NCBI GenBank assembly: GCA_005773635.1
Contig: SXHN01000033.1
Location: forward strand, 1 to 64,000
Length of the DNA stretch: 64,000 nt
DNA from: Actinomycetota bacterium
GTDB taxonomy: Bacteria > Actinomycetota > Acidimicrobiia > IMCC26256 > PALSA-610
Direction of reading: 5' to 3'
Position 1 is the first letter of the stretch, and each line of letters opens with the position of its first letter. The notes under the pieces are model-generated. The model was not told where the DNA came from. It saw only the letters and a program-made list of their open reading frames with translations, and did not search any database. Below are positions 51,975 to 61,098 of the stretch, piece by piece. The position numbers were made by a program, and so were the translations under genes.

Positions 51975-52766
51975 CTAGTTGTTTCCGACAGTGTTGATGT
52001 AACTGTCGATGAGCTGCTGCTGCGTGGCGACGTCGAGATTCTTCTCGACGATCTTGCCGGCCAAATCGACCGACATCGTCGCGACCTGCTGGCTGAGGTC
52101 GGCCATCGCACGCTCGCTGGCCAGTCGCACTTCTTCGTTGGCGCGGGCGCGCACTTCGGCCGCGTCGGCTTCAGCTCGAGCGATGAGGTCCTTGCGCACT
52201 CCATCGGCACTTTGGCGAGCTTCATCGATGATGCGGTTCGCTTCGCTTTGCGCATCAGCAAGCTTGGCGCGGTAGTCGGCCAATTCAGCGTTCGCTGATG
52301 TCTTGGCTGCTTCGGCCGCATCAAGGTCGCCCTTGATCTTTTCGCTGCGTGCAGTCATGGTCTTCTTCATGGCCGGGATGCCAACCTTGACAACCACGAT
52401 CATCACGAGCAGCCATGCGATACCGCCCCAAAAGACTTCACTCAGCTTGGGAATGATCGGGCTCTCAGAGGAAAAACAGTCTTCGAGTTTCTTCGACTGT
52501 TCTTCGGCGGACGGCGCCTCAAGCACTTCGAGGATCTTTTCCGCCTCTTTGCACTCGCCAATTTCATGCACTTCGACGGGAGTTCCGTTGATCTCTAACG
52601 AGACCGTTTCGTGGCCGTCGCCGTGATCTCCGCCAGACTCTTTCGCACCCTCTTCGGACGCTTCAGTCTTGTTTCCGGTTTCTGCCGCGAAGGCACCTGA
52701 GACGGGAAACGCGAAGATAGGCATGGCGATCAGCACGCCAGCAGCAATTTTGTGTCGGAGGCGCAT
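51975..52766 (-). CDS. atpF: ATP synthase b subunit with N-terminal signal-like and extracytoplasmic extension
   Basis: SEVFWGGIAWLLVMIVVVKVGIPAMKKTMTARSEKIKGDLDAAEAAK; ATG at 52766 preceded by aggaagggaagga; first about 110 aa are extra. Confidence 0.9.
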   Translation of the reverse strand: MRLRHKIAAGVLIAMPIFAFPVSGAFAAETGNKTEASEEGAKESGGDHGDGHETVSLEINGTPVEVHEIGECKEAEKILEVLEAPSAEEQSKKLEDCFSSESPIIPKLSEVFWGGIAWLLVMIVVVKVGIPAMKKTMTARSEKIKGDLDAAEAAKTSANAELADYRAKLADAQSEANRIIDEARQSADGVRKDLIARAEADAAEVRARANEEVRLASERAMADLSQQVATMSVDLAGKIVEKNLDVATQQQLIDSYINTVGNN

Positions 52767-52797
52767 GACGCGTCCTTCCCTTCCTAACAACGTCGGA

Positions 52798-53052
<255 letters not shown>

Positions 53053-53091
53053 TTAGTAGAAAGGTAACTGCGGTGGTTTGGATGTTGCGAT

Positions 53092-53892
53092 TTAGTGCTC
53101 GTCACTTGCCGATTCGCCAATGAACACGGCGGTCAACGTGGTGAAGATGTATGCCTGCAGAACAGCGACGAGAAGTTCGAACACCGTCATGAAGATGAGC
53201 ATGAGAAATGGCAGCGGAGCAATGATTGCTTGGTACGCGTGCCATTTGTCGTTATCAATTGATGTCGCCAGCTCATGGGTCATCAACGCGAAGACTGCCA
53301 GGAGCACGTGCCCGGCAACCATGTTGGCGAAGAGCCGCACCGTGAGCGAAAACGGTCGCACCAAGAACTTGGAGACCAATTCAATCGGGAACACCAAGAG
53401 GTACAAGGGTTTCGGCACGCCCGGCGGCAAGCAAGCTTTGAAGACGTAGAGCGGGCCTTGGTGTTTGAACCCGACCGCGATGAAAATGACCCAGGTGATG
53501 AGCGACAGCAACATCGGGATTGCGATGCGCGACGTTGCGGGGAACTGCACGAACGGAACCGTGCTCCAGATGTTGATGAAGAAGATGAAAAAGAACGTGC
53601 CGGTCAGGAACGGCGCCCACGACTTGCCGTAACCGTGCGGGTGGTCGCCAATGACGGGCACTGCGATTTGTTCTTCGATGGCTTCGTAGCCGAACTCAGC
53701 GAAGTTTTGGAGCCCGGTCGGCACCAACGCCTTTTTGCGGGCGCCTCCGAAAAACACAAGGATGCAAATGACGGTGCTAACGAGCGCCATAATCGCGGTT
53801 TTGTTGATCTCGTAAAACGTGTCGCCAAAGGCGATGCTCTTCCATTGGAAGAGCTCTGAGATTCCGTGGGGGAACAGCGCGGCGATGGTCAC
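53092..53892 (-). CDS. atpB: ATP synthase a subunit
   Basis: LVRPFSLTVRLFANMVAGHVLLAVFALM; AVLQAYIFTTLTAVFIG. Confidence 0.97.
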   Translation of the reverse strand: MTIAALFPHGISELFQWKSIAFGDTFYEINKTAIMALVSTVICILVFFGGARKKALVPTGLQNFAEFGYEAIEEQIAVPVIGDHPHGYGKSWAPFLTGTFFFIFFINIWSTVPFVQFPATSRIAIPMLLSLITWVIFIAVGFKHQGPLYVFKACLPPGVPKPLYLLVFPIELVSKFLVRPFSLTVRLFANMVAGHVLLAVFALMTHELATSIDNDKWHAYQAIIAPLPFLMLIFMTVFELLVAVLQAYIFTTLTAVFIGESASDEH

Positions 53893-54332
53893 GCTTTCTC
53901 CTTTTCGGGCTTGAGGCCGGGATACGCCAACGTGAGGCTCACGTGACGGAGTTCAAGAAACAGCAACCCGAGGTGGGCCACAACGAGCACAATGCAGAAC
54001 GTCGAGAAATGTACGGCGTCGAGTTGCTTGACGCCGATTCCAACGACAGTTATTACGCCAAGACGGACAATAAATCCGCCGAGTGCAGTAGCGGTGAGAG
54101 CTCCGGCGGATATTCGCGCCGCCCAGCCGAGCATTGCCGCGGAGGCGAGAAAGTTGCCAGCAACCACGACAAGCGCCACGAAAGCACCCAACGCTCCCGC
54201 CCCGCGGGCTGCAACAAATCCGGTGATCAGTGCCAATGGGGCCAGATATACAGCATGTTTTGCGAGATCGCGAGCAATTTCCATCTCGATGCGTTGCTCA
54301 GAATTAGAGACGGGACCGAATGCGGTTTCCAT
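53889..54332 (-). CDS. atpI: ATP synthase subunit I-like membrane protein
   Basis: Four hydrophobic segments, directly upstream of atpB. Confidence 0.7.
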   Translation of the reverse strand: METAFGPVSNSEQRIEMEIARDLAKHAVYLAPLALITGFVAARGAGALGAFVALVVVAGNFLASAAMLGWAARISAGALTATALGGFIVRLGVITVVGIGVKQLDAVHFSTFCIVLVVAHLGLLFLELRHVSLTLAYPGLKPEKEKA

Positions 54333-54334
54333 GG

Positions 54335-54709
54335 CTACCTACCCGCCGACTCGGGTAGAGATTCGGCCGAACGAGTAAACGCGTCAACGTCGAGCGGCGA
54401 CTCGGCGATGTCGTACTTCGTCGCGCTGGCCGAATTGGAGTGCGTCGGCTGGTTCCACGGTTTCGGGGCATCGAGCACCGCCATCCGTGCTTGGTAGCGG
54501 TAATACAGCGTCGCCGACGAGCCGAAAATGCCCAACGCGATGCCAGCTAAGAACAACGTGGGCGACCAGCCAGTTACTGAGTCTCCATAGCGTCCAAGGA
54601 GGCCAAACATCACCGGGCCGGAGGCAAACGTCATCGCTTGGCTGAACGCATCAGTTTCGCCCTGCACTCTCGTGCGGCTGCGCCGAGCTTGGCGATGCAA
54701 CTTACTCAC
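54335..54709 (-). CDS. AtpZ/AtpI-family protein
   Basis: FASGPVMFGLLGRYGDSVTGWSPTLFLAGIALGIFGSSATLYYRYQ. Confidence 0.75.
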   Translation of the reverse strand: MSKLHRQARRSRTRVQGETDAFSQAMTFASGPVMFGLLGRYGDSVTGWSPTLFLAGIALGIFGSSATLYYRYQARMAVLDAPKPWNQPTHSNSASATKYDIAESPLDVDAFTRSAESLPESAGR

Positions 54710-54850
54710 CTACGTTGGCCCCTCGTCCGGGTGCGGCTCCGTTGCGCACACCGCTTGTGAATTGATTCCCAATCTATCCGGGCTGGCGAAGACCGTGCCA
54801 ACCCAGAGTCGAAAAATCCTCGCCCGAAGCGATTCCCGCAGCGCGCTGGG

Positions 54851-56047
54851 TTACTGGGCACTCGTCTCGTGGACCGGTGTGCTCAGAGCTTCGTCCGTCA
54901 CAGGCTGCGAACTGGGGTGACGAGCCTGGCCTTTGCGGGCTCGCACGGTCCGGACTCCGGGATGCAGCATCACATAGAGCAACAACATGAGCGCTCCTGC
55001 GGCTACAGGCAGCAGGGCACCACCTCGTTTGGTATAGACCGGGAGTAGCGCAGCGCCCGATAGCAGCGCGGTCCAAGCCCAGAGAATCAGTACAGCTCTT
55101 CGCGGCCCGTGACCCATCTCCATGAGCCGATGATGCATGTGTTTGCGGTCAGCCGTTGACCAACCTTTGCCAGACAACACACGCCGAAAAAACGAAAAGA
55201 CGGTGTCCGCAACTGGTACGCCCAAAATCACTAGCGGGATCAACAGGGGCGCGAAGAAAAAGAAGGCGTTGCCAAAGAATTTGCCCTCCGTCCGCCCCCC
55301 TACGGTAATTGTGGGGACGGCCATCAGGAGCCCGAGAAACAGCGCTCCCCCGTCGCCCATAATGATCTTTGCGGGCGACCAATTGTGGGGAAGAAACCCA
55401 GCGCAAATGCCGACAGCGATGAGTGCCACCAACGGGGCGATGCTCGAGCCGTCGAGTTCGCCATACGACGAGAGCTGGCGCGCAAACAAATAAAACGCCA
55501 TTCCCGCAATCATCACGATGCCAGCCGCCAAGCCGTCGAGACCGTCGATCAAATTGATCGCGTTCGCCATCAACACCACCCACAACACTGTTACCAACGG
55601 CGCGAGGTCGGATGACAACACGACTGTGTCAAGGTCACGAAAGTTGAAGGGCACCCGGAAGTAAAACATGGTCACGCCGAAGCGCGCCATCAAGCTCGCG
55701 GCCACGACCATCCCGGCGATCTTGGCCGGCGGCGAAACATCGTTCACGTCATCGAGTAACCCGACAAGAAACATGACAGTGGCTCCGCAAATCACGCCGA
55801 GAGGTTCAGAACCACTTGAAAACACTGCATCGAATTGATACATACGACTTGCCACAAACATCGCGGCAAGAAACCCAAGGAATAACGCGATCCCGCCCAC
55901 ATCGGGAAGCGGCCGGGTGTGCACGTTCCGGCCGTTCGCGGGGCCGGGTTGTTTCACGATGCCAAAACGCGTCGCCAACTGGGTCACGATCGGGGTCGAC
56001 GTATAGGTCACACCAAACGCAACCGCCAGCACAAGCGCATAGTGCAT
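54851..56047 (-). CDS. Undecaprenyl-phosphate GlcNAc-1-phosphate transferase (MraY/WecA family)
   Basis: RPLPDVGGIALFLGFLAA; GLLDDVNDVSPPAKI; NAINLIDGLDGLAAGIVMIA; HMHHRLMEMGHGPR. Confidence 0.95.
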   Translation of the reverse strand: MHYALVLAVAFGVTYTSTPIVTQLATRFGIVKQPGPANGRNVHTRPLPDVGGIALFLGFLAAMFVASRMYQFDAVFSSGSEPLGVICGATVMFLVGLLDDVNDVSPPAKIAGMVVAASLMARFGVTMFYFRVPFNFRDLDTVVLSSDLAPLVTVLWVVLMANAINLIDGLDGLAAGIVMIAGMAFYLFARQLSSYGELDGSSIAPLVALIAVGICAGFLPHNWSPAKIIMGDGGALFLGLLMAVPTITVGGRTEGKFFGNAFFFFAPLLIPLVILGVPVADTVFSFFRRVLSGKGWSTADRKHMHHRLMEMGHGPRRAVLILWAWTALLSGAALLPVYTKRGGALLPVAAGALMLLLYVMLHPGVRTVRARKGQARHPSSQPVTDEALSTPVHETSAQ

Positions 56048-56065
56048 GACGTAATTACGCTTCTG

Positions 56066-57328
56066 TCACTTCGATGCAAGCGCCGGATACGGCGTGAATT
56101 TCGAACACAAATCGTTGGCTTGAGCACGCACTGCGTCAAGTACAGCAATATCGTTTGCGCCGCGCAACGCCGCGGCGATCATCTCGGCGATCTGCACCAT
56201 TTCGTCGGGACCCATACCGGCAGTCGTCATCGACGCGGTACCGAGGCGCAATCCGCTCGTCACGAAGGGCTTCTCAGGATCGTTGGGAATCGCATTCTTG
56301 TTGGTCGTGATACCGGCTCTGTCTAAAACCTCCTGTGCGACTTTGCCAGTGATTTGGAAGCTCCGGAGATCGACGAGCAGCAAGTGGTTATCGGTTCCTC
56401 CCGAAACGATACGAAGACCGTGGCTCGCAAGCGCCGCAGCGAGTGCGGCCGCGTTGGCCACGACATTTGCGGCGTAGGTACGAAACGACGGTTGCGCCGC
56501 TTCGTGAAACGCAACTGCTTTGGCCGCAATGACATGCATCAACGGGCCACCCTGGAATCCGGGAAACACCGCCTTGTCAATGGCCGCGGCAAACTCTTGT
56601 TTTGCCAGAATGCACCCGGCACGCGGGCCCCGAAGCGTCTTATGGGTGGTGAACGTCATGATGTCGGCCATCGGTAACGGCGACTTGTGCGCGCCGCCTG
56701 CGATGAGCCCTGCGATGTGCGCCGCGTCCACCATCAACAGCGCGCCCGCGTCGTCAGCTATCGATCGAAACGCCTCAAAATCAATCGCGCGTGGATACGC
56801 AGTCGCACCCGCGATGATGAGTCTCGGCTGCGTCTGCTTCGCTAAATCGCGAATCTGGTCGTAGTCGAGTTGCTCGGTTTGTTCGTTCACGCCGTACGAA
56901 GCGAAGTTGTAATTCTTGCCACTGAAGTTCACCGGCGACCCGTGGGTGAGATGCCCACCTTGGTCGAGCCGCATGCCCATAACTTTGTCACCTGGTTCCA
57001 GCAACGCAAAAAATACGGCTGCGTTCGCATTCGCTCCAGAATGTGGCTGCACATTGGCGTGCTCGGCACCGAACAACGCGCACGCTCGCGAGCGAGCCAG
57101 ATTCTCGGCCTCGTCGACCACAAGATTGCCGCCGTAGTAGCGCTTACCCGGATACCCCTCACTGTATTTATTAGTCAGAACCGTGCCCTGGGCCTCCATG
57201 ACGGCCTGGGAGGTGAAATTTTCAGAGGCAATCAACTGGATCGTGGTGTTTTGCCGTTCGACTTCGCGACGAATGACCCCAAAGATTTCAGGGTCAGTGT
57301 TCTCAAGGGGTGTGGTCACTGGGCGCAT
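56066..57328 (-). CDS. glyA: Serine hydroxymethyltransferase
   Basis: [53 protein letters not shown]. Confidence 0.97.
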   Translation of the reverse strand: MRPVTTPLENTDPEIFGVIRREVERQNTTIQLIASENFTSQAVMEAQGTVLTNKYSEGYPGKRYYGGNLVVDEAENLARSRACALFGAEHANVQPHSGANANAAVFFALLEPGDKVMGMRLDQGGHLTHGSPVNFSGKNYNFASYGVNEQTEQLDYDQIRDLAKQTQPRLIIAGATAYPRAIDFEAFRSIADDAGALLMVDAAHIAGLIAGGAHKSPLPMADIMTFTTHKTLRGPRAGCILAKQEFAAAIDKAVFPGFQGGPLMHVIAAKAVAFHEAAQPSFRTYAANVVANAAALAAALASHGLRIVSGGTDNHLLLVDLRSFQITGKVAQEVLDRAGITTNKNAIPNDPEKPFVTSGLRLGTASMTTAGMGPDEMVQIAEMIAAALRGANDIAVLDAVRAQANDLCSKFTPYPALASK

Positions 57329-57768
57329 TCCTCTCGTTCGATGTCGCAGAGTTGATCCAAGCGGGCTGCGTGGCGCCCACCTTCGTAGGTACTAGCGAGG
57401 AAAACTCCAACAATCTCCTCTGCTAGGGCGGCCGCGACGATGCGAGCACCGATCGACAACACGTTTGCGTCGTTGTGTGCTCGCGCCATGCGCGCGGTGT
57501 AGAGGTCGTTGCACAGAGCAGCTCGAGCACCATGCACCTTGTTGGCGGCAATTTGTTCGCCTTGTCCGGATCCGCCGAGCACAATTCCGACATCGGCTGG
57601 GCCTCGAACGACAGCGCGAGCAACCGCCGCACAAATCGGGGGGTAATCACAGCGTTGATCGCTATGGGTTCCTAGGTCGTCGACTTCGTGCCCAAGCCGT
57701 CGCAGTGACGTAACGAGATGGGCCTTCAGTTCGAAGCCGGCGTGGTCTGCACCGATCGCAATTCGCAC
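57316..57768 (-). CDS. rpiB: Ribose-5-phosphate isomerase B
   Basis: [61 protein letters not shown] at 57768 has TACACT 7 nt upstream. Confidence 0.93.
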   Translation of the reverse strand: MRIAIGADHAGFELKAHLVTSLRRLGHEVDDLGTHSDQRCDYPPICAAVARAVVRGPADVGIVLGGSGQGEQIAANKVHGARAALCNDLYTARMARAHNDANVLSIGARIVAAALAEEIVGVFLASTYEGGRHAARLDQLCDIEREECAQ

Positions 57769-57835
57769 TCGGTCGAGTGTAGGCGCAGTACTTGCATCGG
57801 CACTTGGTACTGTCAGCTGCGAAGGGAGTGCGGCC

Positions 57836-58528
57836 ATGCAACGCTGGGTAAATCACGGGGCAAATCATTGGGCAAATCACGGGACGGCGCAACAACCGTT
57901 TCGGCTCCGGACATCCATTGTCCTGCGTGCTTCGATAGTTGCGGCTGGCCTTGCGGCCGCCGCGGTAACCGCCGCACCTGCCAACGCTGCGACCGAAGGG
58001 GCTGTCGTCGAGATTCGCGACTACAACCTGCGACCCTCCGCACCCTCGGTGCTTTCTGGCCAAACCGTGACCTTTCAGAACCTTGGTGCTGCGGTGCATC
58101 GCATCATCGCCGACGATGGTTCGTTTGATTCTCGCGACCTCAGCCCCGGCACCGGCTTCAACGCCGTGGTGACTGCCTCAGGGAAACTAAGAATTCACTG
58201 CGAGATTCACCCATCAATGACCGCCACAATCACCGTCGCACAATCATCGGAAACTTCACCATCGACCGCCGCAACTTCCACCCCTTCGACATCGTCGGCC
58301 TCAACCGAATCCACCACGGCGCCGTTGCCGACCAAACTCGCAGACACCGGCGTGGGCGACACCGCACCTGTGATCTTTGCGCTGAGCTGTTTGCTGTTCG
58401 GTTCGTGCTCCCTGTCGTTGCATCGTCGTCGCCAGATGATCCTTGCAACTACACCAAGCGAAGCAGCCTGGCGCTCAGTGACCGTGGGGCAACGTCACCT
58501 CGACGATTTCATCGCGCGACGTCGCTAA
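57836..58528 (+). CDS. Exported cupredoxin-fold protein with LAxTG-like C-terminal signal
   Basis: VVEIRDYNLRPSAPSVLSGQTVTFQNLGAAVHRIIADDG; IHCEIHPSMTATITV (CxxHxxM); KLADTG, TM, HRRR. Confidence 0.82.
   Translation: MQRWVNHGANHWANHGTAQQPFRLRTSIVLRASIVAAGLAAAAVTAAPANAATEGAVVEIRDYNLRPSAPSVLSGQTVTFQNLGAAVHRIIADDGSFDSRDLSPGTGFNAVVTASGKLRIHCEIHPSMTATITVAQSSETSPSTAATSTPSTSSASTESTTAPLPTKLADTGVGDTAPVIFALSCLLFGSCSLSLHRRRQMILATTPSEAAWRSVTVGQRHLDDFIARRR
57851..57884 (+). repeat. About 3 tandem copies of a 12-bp unit (aatcacggggca)
   Basis: aatcacggggca / aatcattgggca / aatcacggga at the 5' end of the cupredoxin ORF. Confidence 0.75.
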
Positions 58529-58538
58529 TAACAGCGGT

Positions 58539-59657
58539 CTACAGCGCGTGCTTGTAGACCGCAACGGTCTCGGCCGCGGCACGCGTCCATGACAACTTCG
58601 AAGCTTCATCGATCGCGTAGCGACGACGATGGGCGGCACGTTCGGGATCCTGCAATAGCTCCACAATTGCGTCTCGCTGACCCTCAGGTTCGCCCTGAGG
58701 CACGAACTCAATGCCTTCGGCTGCGACTTCCGTGAGGGCACCGATGCGGGTAGCCATCACGCACCCACCCGACGCCATGGCTTCGATTGGAGGCAAACCG
58801 AAACCTTCGTATCGGGCGACGTACCCCACAACATCGGCTGCGCCATAGATGGCCGCGAGATCTGCATCGGGCACGTACCCGATTACGATCGAATTCACCG
58901 GAAGAGCCGTGGAAACAATCGCGCCACCTGCAACTACAAGGTCCACACCTGCCAATCGACACGCCTCGCCGAGCGACGCCAAATCTTTGCGCGGCTCATG
59001 ATTGCCCACGTACAGCACAAACCGTGCCGGGAGCTGATACCTGTGCCGAACATCCGAAATTTCAGCTTCTGTAGCCGGCCGGAAATGCGGTCCCGCTGCC
59101 TCATGAATCACGGTCGAATCGCGGCCAAAGATGGCCAAAATTCGCTCCGCGGTAAACGACGACACTGCGATCAACGCGTCCGCACGCCGAATTGAGGCTG
59201 CAGCAATCGCGCGTTTCGAGGCACCCGTCAACCGAGAAAACGCCCACGGCACGTCGAACAAAGCAAGATCGTGAACTGTCGCGATGGTCGGAGTATCTCC
59301 CCGCAGGGATTGATCCGTATCGAAGCCATGCACAAGATCGGCGTCGGTTGCCCGCAGCGCGGATAGCAGTTTGCGGCGCAAACCGCCGTTTGTCCCGGCA
59401 ATCACTGGTTCGCGAACGATGCGGGCGTCGAAACTCGGGGCATCGGACGCGACCCTGGCGACGAAGCGAGCCGCGGGCCAGGCATCGGGCAACGCCCGAA
59501 GAAGTTCTCGCGCGTAGGTTTGGACGCCGCTGCCGTCGGCTCGCAACGCCAGCGCGTTCAGGGCGATTCGCGGCCCGCGCTCATCATCGTCGGGGGTGGA
59601 GAACGTAACGGTTCCGACGGTCGGTCGATCGTCGTCACCACTGCGACTGTCATCCAT
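58539..59657 (-). CDS. Glycosyltransferase family 4
   Basis: RIALNALALRADGSGVQTYARELLRALP; VGYVARYEGFGLPPIEAMASGGCVMATRIGALTEV. Exact start uncertain. Confidence 0.9.
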   Translation of the reverse strand: MDDSRSGDDDRPTVGTVTFSTPDDDERGPRIALNALALRADGSGVQTYARELLRALPDAWPAARFVARVASDAPSFDARIVREPVIAGTNGGLRRKLLSALRATDADLVHGFDTDQSLRGDTPTIATVHDLALFDVPWAFSRLTGASKRAIAAASIRRADALIAVSSFTAERILAIFGRDSTVIHEAAGPHFRPATEAEISDVRHRYQLPARFVLYVGNHEPRKDLASLGEACRLAGVDLVVAGGAIVSTALPVNSIVIGYVPDADLAAIYGAADVVGYVARYEGFGLPPIEAMASGGCVMATRIGALTEVAAEGIEFVPQGEPEGQRDAIVELLQDPERAAHRRRYAIDEASKLSWTRAAAETVAVYKHAL

Positions 59658-61021
59658 AGAAACAAGTCATTCGGGAAGATCTCCAACCACGTTGAAATAG
59701 TTGCGGCCGCGATCGCGCCAATGCCATGGGCGGTTAACCCTAACGCCCAGGCGCGATCCACGCCATCGAGTCGCCGTTCTGCGGCGCGGCTCGTGGTGAG
59801 CAACGACGCGAACAACACTCCAAGAATCCACAGGCCAATCACGCCCGATTCATACAGCGCTTTGAAGTACTGATTGTCTGGCTCATACACAATCGCAACA
59901 TTCGTACGGGCAACCGTGGCTGCCTTCAGACCCGAAGCGCCGGTCGAACCAATGCCGTTGCCCAGCGGCGCCGACACTGCCTTATTAATGTTTTGTGCCC
60001 AGCCCTCCTGGCGATCGCCGAGACTGCTCGAGCTCAACGCAGAGTCGGAAAACCCACCGGGAAGCACCACAATCGCGAGGAGCACGAAGGGAACGGCGAG
60101 GAAAAATACCTTGAATCGCCGCACCGCGAGGTAGCCGCAGCCCAGCGCGAGTGCGAGCCACGCGCCGCGAACGAACGTAAACGCTAGCGATAAGCCGACA
60201 ATGGGCAACAATGCCAAAAAGACTTTGTTACGAGGTCGCCGGGGATCCTCAAGCGATTGCGGGAGCAGCAACAACAACGCAAACGCCAAAAAGAACGCGA
60301 AATTGAACGGGTTGTCCATTGTTGAAAACGAGCGAAGGAAACCTCCGGTAAAGCGAATGTTGGAGTTGTAGTTGTATCCAAGGCCAGCTAAGTACGCATG
60401 GCCCACAAGTTGCTGCGCGAGCCCAACCAACGACGTGATCACGGTCACGAACATGAGGATCGATACGACGCGATCGCGATCGCGCGCGTCCAGCGGCGTA
60501 CGCCACACGATCAGCCCGAGCACGAGCCAAAAGAAACTGACTTTGAATCCAACAACACCACGTATGTCGTGAAGTACCAGTAGCCAAACAATGCCCGACG
60601 CGAGGTACAACAAGATCGGTTGCGCTATCGGAGGGAACTTCTGTTTCGTCCGTTTGCGTTTTGGTGTTGACACCAGACTCCAAAACAGCGTGTACAGCGC
60701 GAGCGCTTCCTTCCAACCCTCAGCGAACGGGGGTTTGCCGGGTGCAATGATCAACAACCCGTAAAAAGGCACGAGCGCTACCAACATCAGCACACCACGC
60801 TGCGGACGGCGAGCAATCGCGACCAAGGCTGGAAGCAGCACGGCGCCCAGCAACACCAACGGCAATGCCCGCACAACCGCACTAAAAACACGATTCGTTT
60901 GCGCATCCGCCAACGCGAGGCCGATGGCAATTGTCATGAAAATCGCGACGCAGCCAATGACAAAGTTGGCTAAATCGTCGCGAGAGCTGCGACGATCGGC
61001 GTTTGTGGATCCGATTGGCAC
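59558..61021 (-). CDS. O-antigen ligase/polymerase-family polytopic membrane protein
   Basis: Multiple TM segments; SFTFVRGAWLALALGCGY; NGIGSTGASGLKAA; DNQYFKALYESGVIGLWILG. GTG at 61021 with TACTCT 8 nt upstream. Confidence 0.85.
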   Translation of the reverse strand: MPIGSTNADRRSSRDDLANFVIGCVAIFMTIAIGLALADAQTNRVFSAVVRALPLVLLGAVLLPALVAIARRPQRGVLMLVALVPFYGLLIIAPGKPPFAEGWKEALALYTLFWSLVSTPKRKRTKQKFPPIAQPILLYLASGIVWLLVLHDIRGVVGFKVSFFWLVLGLIVWRTPLDARDRDRVVSILMFVTVITSLVGLAQQLVGHAYLAGLGYNYNSNIRFTGGFLRSFSTMDNPFNFAFFLAFALLLLLPQSLEDPRRPRNKVFLALLPIVGLSLAFTFVRGAWLALALGCGYLAVRRFKVFFLAVPFVLLAIVVLPGGFSDSALSSSSLGDRQEGWAQNINKAVSAPLGNGIGSTGASGLKAATVARTNVAIVYEPDNQYFKALYESGVIGLWILGVLFASLLTTSRAAERRLDGVDRAWALGLTAHGIGAIAAATISTWLEIFPNDLFLWMTVAVVTTIDRPSEPLRSPPPTMMSAGRESP

Positions 61022-61098
61022 GACCAAGCAGAGTAGTGGCGGATTCCACACTGAATGTTCACATCGTGACCGATGGCGCCACCTACACTCCCGCGGCA

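Noticed and set aside
54710-54850. 141-bp gap between the wecA-like gene and atpZ as a possible ncRNA
   Set aside because: No strong stem-loop or promoter recognised by eye; unsupported.
57835-57838. Apparent face-to-face start codons of rpiB (57837) and the cupredoxin gene (57836) in catg
   Set aside because: rpiB homology begins at [11 protein letters not shown] and a GTG with an upstream TACACT is at 57768, so the long rpiB start is probably wrong.
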